A DNA stretch of 64,000 nt from Anastatus disparis (lineage: Eukaryota > Arthropoda > Insecta > Hymenoptera > Eupelmidae). Positions 57,409-64,000 of this stretch are shown here, piece by piece (position 1 is the stretch's first letter; every line of letters starts with the position of its first letter). The translations under genes were made by a program, and so were the position numbers. The stretch spans positions 1,736,001 through 1,800,000 of the forward strand of contig JAFFSR010000034.1 of the NCBI GenBank assembly GCA_017163975.1. The letters are read 5' to 3'. Below the pieces are notes generated by a model that worked only from the letters and a program-made list of their open reading frames with translations, had not been told where the DNA came from and did no database searches.

Positions 57409-57920
57409 ATGACTCACTATACAGCTTATTGCAGCAAACAGATTGGTGGTGGGGAAGTTCATCGTGTGTATAACGGTTCACACTATCAACGTGGACATGG
57501 AATAGGAAGTTTTTTAGGTGGACTTTTCCGTAGAGTCTTACCTTATTGAAGTAGTGGGCGAAAGCGGTTGGAAAAGAAGCTGTTCGAGCTGGCATGCATG
57601 TGTTGGCTGACGTCACCAATAGTGGAGTTAATTTTAAGCATGCTATAAATACGAGAATGCATGAATCAAGAGAGAATCTCAAGAGAAAAGCTGCAAAGAA
57701 ATTCAGTGAAATGATGAAAGGTAGTGGTTATAAACGAAGGGTTAGTAAGCGGAAGCGTCAGTCTCTAAAGAGCAGTTCAGCAGGGCGTAACAAAGCTAAG
57801 GAAAATCGTACCAGTATAAAGAAGAAGAAGAAAGCTGGTATTAGGAACAGGAAAAGGACTGTTGGTAGGAAAAAGAAACAGGCTTTACGGAGTAAAACAG
57901 ATATTTTTGGACCAAGATAA
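57409..57920 (+). pseudogene. pVI/PX-like Gly-rich and basic capsid-interior protein
   Basis: ATG 57409 opens a 46-codon frame containing a Gly-rich amphipathic stretch (GHGIGSFLGGLFRRVLP), then stops at 57547-57549. A second frame (57594-57920) continues with VTNSGVNFKHA, LKRKAAKKFSEMMKGSGYKR and a strongly basic tail. The pattern is that of the Polinton PX or adenovirus pVI-like protein, linked to membrane disruption and DNA contact. One frameshift and a stop break this copy. It ends five nucleotides before the major capsid gene. Confidence 0.65.
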
Positions 57921-57924
57921 TAAC

Positions 57925-59253
57925 ATGGCCTTCTTACACGCAAACTCGTGTGAATGCATGAAATCCGAATTAGATTTGTTCACTCTTCCACCGATGCAGA
58001 CATCTTTAGAGTCCTCTCAGTTTATTCATCATAAACCAGTCTTATCTCTTACCGACGATGGGCCTATTGAATTTGTTGTACCGGGCGGTGAGGATTATCT
58101 TGATCTAGCACACACCATGTTAAGTGTTCGCGTACAAATTTTACCAAATATCGCTGCTGAGAATAATAAAGTGGGTCCGGTAAATAATTTTCTTCATTCG
58201 CTTTTCAACCAAATCCATGTATTTTTTAATCAAGAACTCATTTCTCCACCAAATAATGCATATCCATACAGAGCTTATATTGAAATCTTGTTAAATTACT
58301 CAACTGGTGCAATAAACTCGCACTTGACTACATCGCTATGGTACCTGGATACTCCTGGAAAAATGGAAGGCTTACCCAATTTCAATCGGGATGATCCAGA
58401 AGCTAACATGGGACTTTTAAACCGTCAATACCATACGGGTAATGCGGGTACTGTTGATTTAATCGGTCATTTACATTGCGATATTTTTAACCAGAATAAA
58501 TTTTTATTAAACGGTATGGAAGTACGCGTACGCCTTGTACGAAGCAAAGACGCTTTCTGCCTAATGGATGCTGCAGAAAATAACACTTTTACCGTCAGTA
58601 TTAAAGAAGCATCATTGATTATTCGTCGTGTAAAAATTAGTCCTGGGATATTATTAGCTCATGCTAATGTTTTATCAAAGGCAACTGCAAAATATCCTAT
58701 TACACGTGTTGAAGTTAAATCATTTACTATGCATAGAGGCATTCTCGGAGATACACTCGACAACGTTATTTTAGGTCAGCTCCCCAAAAGAATTATCATT
58801 GGTTTTTTTGACAACAGATCGTTTAATGGTAACCGAAGATTTAATCCATTCAACTTTCAACATTTCTCTATTAATTACCTCTCTCTCTACATTGATGGTA
58901 TACAAATACCGAGTGAACCTCTACAGCCTAAATTTACAGGTGATAACCTTCAATATGTAGAGGCTTATCATACATTATTTTCCGGTACTGGGATACATTT
59001 CCTTAACGAGTCTCTTGCTCTTACTCGAACAGATTATTCTAGAGGTTATTGTCTGTTTGCATTTGATCTAACACCCGATCTCTCTGCGAATTCAACCCAG
59101 CACTGGAACCTCGTTAAGCGTGGTAGTGTGCGGATAGGAGTGAAATTTGATCACGCCTTGGCGCAAACAGTAAACTGTATTATTTACGCTGAATACGATA
59201 ATGTTCTTGAAATAGACTCTAGCCGTCAAATCATAACGGATTTTAGCGCTTGA
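57925..59253 (+). CDS. Major capsid protein (hexon-like, double jelly roll)
   Basis: 442 residues, intact, from ATG 57925; the open frame extends 21 codons upstream without a better start. The N terminus (SCECMKSELDLFTLPPMQTS) and SLTDDGPIEFVVPG are diagnostic of the Polinton major capsid protein, long annotated in insect genomes only as an uncharacterised protein. No jelly-roll signature can be proven by eye, but length and these motifs are normal for the family. It would form the capsid shell. It remains open although polB and integrase are dead, which is notable. Confidence 0.92.
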   Translation: MAFLHANSCECMKSELDLFTLPPMQTSLESSQFIHHKPVLSLTDDGPIEFVVPGGEDYLDLAHTMLSVRVQILPNIAAENNKVGPVNNFLHSLFNQIHVFFNQELISPPNNAYPYRAYIEILLNYSTGAINSHLTTSLWYLDTPGKMEGLPNFNRDDPEANMGLLNRQYHTGNAGTVDLIGHLHCDIFNQNKFLLNGMEVRVRLVRSKDAFCLMDAAENNTFTVSIKEASLIIRRVKISPGILLAHANVLSKATAKYPITRVEVKSFTMHRGILGDTLDNVILGQLPKRIIIGFFDNRSFNGNRRFNPFNFQHFSINYLSLYIDGIQIPSEPLQPKFTGDNLQYVEAYHTLFSGTGIHFLNESLALTRTDYSRGYCLFAFDLTPDLSANSTQHWNLVKRGSVRIGVKFDHALAQTVNCIIYAEYDNVLEIDSSRQIITDFSA

Positions 59254-59289
59254 ACTATTTCGTGATGGCGCTGGTGGTAGATGGTACAG

Positions 59290-59335
59290 TTATAAAACCA
59301 CATTGCGCGCTCCCATCAGACATCAGTCTTCTAAG
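59290..59335 (+). promoter_or_regulatory. TATA and TCAGT initiator upstream of the 59388 gene
   Basis: ttataaaacc (59290-59299) is followed about 30 bp later by catcagtc, an arthropod-type initiator. The gene's ATG is about 60 bp further on. Confidence 0.55.
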
Positions 59336-59387
59336 AGAGTTTGCTTCGTAAACATTGTCAATATAGTTATTTTTAAAATATAAGACC

Positions 59388-60122
59388 ATGGATTTTGTCA
59401 TAGATATTCAAGGTCTAAAAAATCGAAATAATAATTTTTTCCCAAAGGAGGTAGCTGTACTGAGTTAAAAACAAGAATATTTAATCATTAGATAATTAAA
59501 TCACTGCATGATTTTTCTGATTTACCAAGTGGTATAAAACGTCCTAACGAGTTTGTTATCAACCATCATCATGGAATTAATTGGATTGAAGGTGATATCA
59601 GTATAGCACAATTACATCATTTATATAATATTGCCAAGATTGCAACCAGGATTTACACTAGAGGATATGAAAAAGCTAAATATCTTGAGTCAAATATGTC
59701 ACGAGAAATAATTAATCTTGAAGATATATATTCACCTACATTTCATGAACTTTTTCAAAAATATCAAAAAACGTCTCTTTCCTGCGTGAGTCACTGTGTC
59801 AAGGAAAAGAATAAAAGCAGTATCTGTGCGCTTAATCAGGCATACCTATTGCGGAAGTGGTTGCATGCGATACTCCTGGATTGTATGACCCGGTTGTAAG
59901 GATGAACCTTTGAAATCAAGTGATGCGCTTTTGGAGCGAATAAGATCACGCAGATTGTCAAGACTTTATCGTAGAGGGGGTAGAGATAAGGTTGATTGCT
60001 GCGACAAACCGTCATCTTCAACTAAGGCCACGGTAAATCATAATTCAGAAATAAACGGCGATAACAGCGACGACGACGACGACGACGAAAACGACGAAGG
60101 TCTTGAAAACGACAAAGTATGA
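59388..60122 (+). pseudogene. Maverick-associated VIDIQG-type protein, decayed
   Basis: ATG 59388 begins DFVIDIQGLKNRN and FPKEVAVLS, followed by a stop at 59466-59468. Another frame carries a NHHHGINWIEGD motif, REIINLEDIYSP and CALNQAYLLRKWL. A third frame (59910-60122) gives a basic stretch and an Asp-rich end. These motifs belong to a family common in insect genomes near mobile elements; a nuclease-like fold is possible but unproven. The stop overlaps the protease start as ATGA (60119-60122). Confidence 0.6.
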
Positions 60123-60658
60123 ATACTCAGCAAATAGGCAAAGCCATTGCCTCACTGAAAGCTAAAACGATAGGTGTGTATGCGGCCGATCGAATCCCGA
60201 ATGTTCTAGAACATCCAACAGCAATTGTGGCAAACATTGATGATCATACGAAGCGTGGTTCTCATTAGATCGCTATATATATAGATAATAATGAATACGA
60301 AACGTACTTTGACAGCTATGGATACCCACCAGTTTCACCACATCATCTCAATAGGCTCAAACTTAACTGTAGACAGTATCAGTGGAATAAACAAAGAATG
60401 CAAAGCTACGACTCACAAGTATGTGGACAATATTGCATTATGTTTCTTTACCATATGTGCCATCTTCATAATTTACGTACGTTTTGTAGCAAGTTTTCAA
60501 GAGATTCAAAGAAAAACGATAAATTAGTTGTAAAATTTTATAACACTCTTTTACGAAATAAGATTAAACGGAAGAAATATGTGGAAACTTTTCAGAATGA
60601 ACGTTCGTTAGGTTTTGGTTTTTGTAACCAGTCATGCCCTTCAAAAATGTCATACTAA
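60119..60658 (+). pseudogene. Adenain-like cysteine protease, one in-frame stop
   Basis: One frame of 179 codons from ATG 60119. The catalytic His is in RGSH, directly followed by TAG (60266-60268) where Trp is the family norm. The acidic residue lies in ETYFDSYG, and the catalytic Cys in SQVCGQYCIMFLYHMC (about 60420-60465). This is the adenovirus/Ulp1-type maturation protease that Polintons use to process capsid precursors. A single substitution separates this copy from an open frame. Confidence 0.85.
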
Positions 60659-60843
60659 AAAAAAATGTATTACTCTATAATAAATTCATGATTAATAAAA
60701 CAGAATTGAAAATGTACATTAATGTCTTGATTTTTTCTCACACCCCTCCTCCTTCAACACCTATCCGCTTTCTTTCCTTCACGCACACACACACTAAAAA
60801 TATATTAGACTTGATAATGAATAGAGTTCTTTTTGTAAGCCAA

Positions 60844-60930
60844 AGTATTAAATTTTTATTTTCGAATCATAAAAAAAATTTTTATTTTCGAATCATAAAA
60901 AAAATTTTTATTTTCGAATCATAAAAAAAT
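60844..60930 (+). repeat. Three tandem copies of a 28-bp unit
   Basis: atttttattttcgaatcata followed by an A run is repeated three times almost perfectly. The flanking region (60660-61160) contains no gene. Confidence 0.85.
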
Positions 60931-61307
60931 TTCCCACCATACTGCTCCCTCTCTTAAAACCATAAAAGTAAGTATCATGAGTATCTGTCAAATTAATTTA
61001 TTGATGTTTGCTTAGATTTCTTAGAAAAGTATATCGATAAGTAATCTCAAAAGAAAAGTAATAAAATTAAATTTCTTACTTAAGCGAATAAAGACGTAAC
61101 CGTAAACATACATATATTGATATGAATAGAACCTTTGTGATCTGTGTAGCTGTAAAATATAATGAGTTCACACCCTTTTGTAGACATTTACGATCGTATA
61201 TTATTTCTTTCTTTAAAAATACTTCATCCTTTATCGCTTTTTTTTCATAAAGAAGTCATTGTGTACAGACACATCATAATACCAAATTTTCTAGAGGGCT
61301 CTGGGTA

Positions 61308-61342
61308 TAAAGTCAGCAGCAAAATCCAAATACGACTCAGTA
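61308..61342 (+). promoter_or_regulatory. TATA and TCAGT initiator of the 61405 gene
   Basis: gtataaag (about 61308) and cgactcagta about 28 bp downstream match a TATA plus initiator core promoter; the ATG is at 61405. Confidence 0.55.
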
Positions 61343-61404
61343 TATTTTCAGCAGCAGTCGTAGTCAGATCTAAGTTATAAGATTTTTATATTTTAAAAAC
61401 GAAC

Positions 61405-62253
61405 ATGGCGGAGTCTACTAGTGAAAAGTGTAGTGAACACAATCTTACAAAAGACTACGCTATTCAACTGAATAACATGCTTCTCTCGACGACGTACTTT
61501 ATCAATAAGTCTCTAAGTAAGCGAGTTTCTGTTGGATTACAATTTCGTGATGACCACTACGTACCTTGTGTAAAAATATCGACTGCACATTTTTACAGAT
61601 GGGTTACTTTTGATATCAGTTCTTGGCGATTATTGAAGAACCAAATTGCTCTTGTTAACGCGTATTTCCAAGAAGCACATATATTCAAGACGGAGTACGG
61701 TAACCCTTCGAAAGTATATTTAGAAAATCACGATATCTTATTTACAACATCATATAGCACGAGGAGTATTATATTTGAGGAGAGAGCTGTACTTAACCCT
61801 GCGGCTCTACCAAAATTAGTAAACGAAGATGAAGAAAACGAATCACCTAATAAAAGAAGAAGGCATACATTGCAACCACCCACTAAGTGTCTTCAAAAAG
61901 TGACATTTGACGGATTCAAACTGATGATGCCTTGCATCAATGAACGTATTGCGCAGTTGGAGCAGCAGACTGGTAAGGTAAATCGAATTATTGACTACAT
62001 TCAAGAATATCTAAAAGATGAAATTAAGAAAGATAATGAAGAAGATGTGAAAATGAATATAATAAAAAACTTTTTAATGTTTCAACAATACTATAGTTTG
62101 AAAGTTTACGATGTGACGTCTTTTGTTTTAACAAAAATGCTTGACGACAATGATTTGTGCAAATCAGATCTAAATATTGTAATATTAGAAATAAGTGCTA
62201 ATACTTTACCTTTTATATATAACGATTTATTCGCTTTTTTGTATGAAGAGTAA
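61405..62253 (+). CDS. Right-terminal Maverick gene, unknown function, intact
   Basis: 282 residues with an ATG start and its own core promoter. The N-terminal half reads as a mixed alpha/beta domain (VSVGLQFRDDHYVPCVKI, FYRWVTFDISSW). A basic patch (NKRRRH) lies at about residue 150. The C-terminal half is helical, with a predicted coiled coil around ERIAQLEQQTGKVNRIIDYI. The last about 40 codons lie inside the right terminal repeat, and a decayed copy of this end is in the left repeat. No catalytic motif is recognised. Its survival without lesions suggests it was among the last genes under selection. Confidence 0.65.
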   Translation: MAESTSEKCSEHNLTKDYAIQLNNMLLSTTYFINKSLSKRVSVGLQFRDDHYVPCVKISTAHFYRWVTFDISSWRLLKNQIALVNAYFQEAHIFKTEYGNPSKVYLENHDILFTTSYSTRSIIFEERAVLNPAALPKLVNEDEENESPNKRRRHTLQPPTKCLQKVTFDGFKLMMPCINERIAQLEQQTGKVNRIIDYIQEYLKDEIKKDNEEDVKMNIIKNFLMFQQYYSLKVYDVTSFVLTKMLDDNDLCKSDLNIVILEISANTLPFIYNDLFAFLYEE

Positions 62254-62698
62254 AATTGTGTATTATAAGTAAAAATATACAATAATAATAATAATAATAA
62301 AATGAAGCGAGTGCATTTTAAAGAAAGAGAACCAAGTATACGTATCATGAATGTGTGGGACTATGCGAGTCGCCTAGCACGACGCGGGCTTTGGGAACAA
62401 GCCGCGCGTGATAGAGAGAGATTTAGAATGAGAGTGGAAAGAATGAAAAATATAATAGAACCTATACTTTTAAAAAAAATTAATGATTATTCAATCAATA
62501 GAAAGTAAATTTTTCTGTACTTTTGCATTTTTATAAATAAATTATTTTAAACTATTTAAATAATTATTTCTATTAAATCCCTGTTCACTCTCCTACTCCT
62601 CGACAACTTTTTTTATAATTTCATTACAGTATATAATTATTCAGCATTTCATAAAAGTCGTCATTTTCATTTCGACCGGCGTTAAGTACACATCGTGT
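62131..62698 (+). repeat. Right terminal inverted repeat of the Maverick
   Basis: Inverted match to 31577-32255, interrupted in the left arm by microsatellites and a deletion. It holds the end of the 61405 gene and all of the 62302 gene. The similarity fades at about 62698, just before the ATG at 62703. Confidence 0.85.
62302..62508 (+). CDS. Small basic protein inside the Maverick terminal repeat
   Basis: 68 residues, Arg-rich and helical (RLARRGLWEQAARDRERFRM). The left repeat holds a frameshifted version, and the right version is intact. A (TAA)n stretch precedes the ATG. Location inside a terminal repeat implies that the active element carried two copies. The function is unknown; it may bind nucleic acid. 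Confidence 0.5.
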   Translation: MKRVHFKEREPSIRIMNVWDYASRLARRGLWEQAARDRERFRMRVERMKNIIEPILLKKINDYSINRK

Positions 62699-62702
62699 AA
62701 AA

Positions 62703-62921
62703 ATGGGACAGAATCAGGGAAAATCTACGTCAGCACCGATTTACTCCGATAGAGTTTTCTCTACGGCAGAAGAGAAAGAACCTCTCATAAAGAAAAAGAA
62801 ATTAGAAAAAAATAAACAATATTCCGCAAAATATTCAATAAATACGTACTCATTTCCTGAAAGAAAAGGATACGAAAATACAAATTTGATTTTGATACAA
62901 AAGATACCCACTACCTTATAA
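62703..62921 (+). CDS. Short ORF with N-myristoylation-type start
   Basis: 72 residues beginning MGQNQGKSTS, which fits the N-myristoylation pattern (Met-Gly, Ser/Thr near position 6-8), followed by a Lys-rich middle. An ataaaag TATA-like element lies about 50 bp upstream. It begins where similarity to the left repeat stops, so it may be in the outer part of a Maverick repeat lost on the left, or outside the element. Such proteins would attach to membranes. It could also be chance. Confidence 0.35.
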   Translation: MGQNQGKSTSAPIYSDRVFSTAEEKEPLIKKKKLEKNKQYSAKYSINTYSFPERKGYENTNLILIQKIPTTL

Positions 62922-63052
62922 ATATAAATATAATTATATATACGTGAAATCGTAACACTTACATGAAATATTTTTGAAATGTTTTAGAAATAATTTTGAG
63001 AAAAATGCATGTGCATGAAAAGTGCATTTTTTGGTGAATTGTATATATCTTA

Positions 63053-64000
63053 CTAGGAGAGTGTCACATCTCCGGATCACGGATTTTGCTCAAACTTAAG
63101 GATAAGTTTTCAGATGACAAAATATGGAAAAAGCTAAAGTTATTGTCACAAACGTTCAATATTTCCCTAGATACAGGTAATTGAAGAAAATCACTAAAAA
63201 TGTTACTAGATTTTCAAACACTTATAGCTCTTAAGCATAGATAGCTAGAAGCTTATAACTCTTTTTAAATTAAAGCTGAGCTCAAATCCTTTTGAAAGAG
63301 TAGTTACAGCATGCAAAAATATTATTCCTTCCGAAAGTTATAGCGTAATAAAGATTGCACTTAATTTCAGCTTTCATTATTAATTAATATTTTAAAAAGA
63401 AAATTCAGGCACAATCTTTATTACACTATAGGTTTGGGAAAAAAAAATTTTTATGTGCTATAACTACTATTTTAAAATAATTTAGGCTCAACTTTAAATT
63501 TAAAAAAGTTTCGAGCTTATAGCTATCAATGCTTAAGAAGGGGCCGAACTATCTGTCTCTGTCTAATAGCGTTTTTCATTATTTATATAAACACTATCCT
63601 TTATAACAAGAAAAAAATAGCAGCCCCCGCTAGATATTAGTATAATTAGTAAATTTTGTAATAACAAACAAATTTTTTTACTGCGTAGTTTTTGAATAAT
63701 TAGAGACCTATCAAAAAAAGATAGGTTATATTCTAGATTGCTAGTAAGTCTCTAATTAGTCAAAAACTATGCGGTAAAAAATTTGATTTTTATTACAAAA
63801 TTTACTTATTATACTAATATCTAGCGGGGGCTGCTATTTTTTTCTTGTTATACCGGATAATATTTATATAAATGATGAAAAACGCTATTAGACAAAGACA
63901 GATAGTTCGGCCCCTTCTTAAGAGTTATGATTGTTTAAAAATCTACATAACATTTTTAGTGATTTTCTTCAATTGCCTGTATTTAGGGAAATATTGAGCG
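63053..64000. mobile_element. Second copy of the TTA-flanked foldback MITE, cut by window edge
   Basis: Starts ctaggagagtg after TTA (63050-63052), like the element at 20-683, and shares blocks such as ccggatcacggattttgct. It runs off the right end of the window. It is interrupted by the TTAA-flanked MITE at 63537-63917. Confidence 0.85.
63537..63917. mobile_element. Nested palindromic MITE flanked by TTAA
   Basis: 381 bp; ends gaaggggccgaactatctg and cagatagttcggccccttc are perfect inverted copies, and most of the interior also pairs. TTAA precedes and follows it (63533-63536, 63918-63921). Without it, the outer MITE is continuous across the site, which confirms insertion. Confidence 0.85.

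Larger units (their letters stand above)
31577..62698 (+). mobile_element. Maverick/Polinton virus-like DNA transposon, split by R1 LINEs
   Basis: Inverted terminal repeats match at about 31577-32255 and 62131-62698. Between them lie the hallmark Polinton genes: protein-primed polB, A32-type ATPase, integrase, adenain-like protease, penton-like and double-jelly-roll-type capsid proteins. Subtracting the R1 cluster (35054-48357) leaves about 17.8 kb, the usual size. Serine-coding (AGT)n sits on both sides of the cluster. PolB, integrase and several others carry stops, while the ATPase and the major capsid gene are open, so this is an old genomic copy that cannot move by itself. The outermost ends may be truncated; I could not read a 6-bp target duplication. 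Confidence 0.85.

Overview
The window is AT-rich arthropod nuclear DNA, most likely from an insect and perhaps a hymenopteran; the order cannot be fixed from sequence. The evidence is the mix of mobile elements: a Maverick/Polinton, an R1-clade LINE, a CR1/Jockey-type LINE, Ty3/gypsy and Ty1/copia LTR elements, a DNA transposon with long terminal repeats, and several fully palindromic MITEs. GT-AG introns and TATA plus TCAGT-initiator promoters are also visible. I see no host gene that can be defended. The window is a nest of mobile elements inserted into one another.

Layout. 1-5.6 kb: a decayed copia-like element on the minus strand, broken by two foldback MITEs (TTA and TTAA duplications). 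Its leader carries five hairpins with different stems but one shared loop. 5.6-9.1 kb: old AT-rich repeats and a foldback element with a TA-flanked palindromic MITE inside it. 9.4-19.4 kb: a young Ty3/gypsy element with two near-identical 1048-bp LTRs, a gag, a -1 frameshift site, a pol with one stop, two extra ORFs, and doubled PBS-like and PPT-like motifs. 19.4-20.6 kb: remnant of a gag-like gene and an interspersed repeat. 22.1-26.3 kb: a 4.2-kb DNA transposon with about 575-bp TIRs, an AATT duplication and a DDE-like transposase with one stop. 26.6-31.5 kb: a minus-strand LINE with ORF1 and ORF2; ORF2 has YADN where YADD is expected.

31.6-62.7 kb is best read as one Maverick/Polinton. Its terminal inverted repeats lie at about 31.58-32.26 kb and 62.13-62.70 kb. 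It is split by a 13.3-kb cluster of R1-clade LINE copies (35.05-48.36 kb). Removing the cluster leaves about 17.8 kb, a normal Polinton size. The cluster sits in an (AGT)n stretch that reads as serine codons on both sides. One R1 copy (35054-41400) has intact ORF1 and ORF2. A second, reversed copy is broken, and part of it is mirrored as a 713-bp inverted repeat.

The Maverick carries a protein-primed polymerase B (pseudogene), a packaging ATPase (intact), small core-like proteins, an integrase with a chromodomain-like tail (pseudogene), a penton-like capsid protein (one stop), a pVI-like protein (frameshifted), the major capsid protein (intact), an adenain-like cysteine protease (one stop) and several genes I cannot name. 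The replication and integration genes are dead, while the ATPase, the major capsid gene and some terminal genes remain open. A second hairpin array with a constant loop lies between polB and the ATPase gene. The right edge of the window repeats the TTA-flanked MITE of the left edge, here interrupted by a TTAA-flanked MITE.
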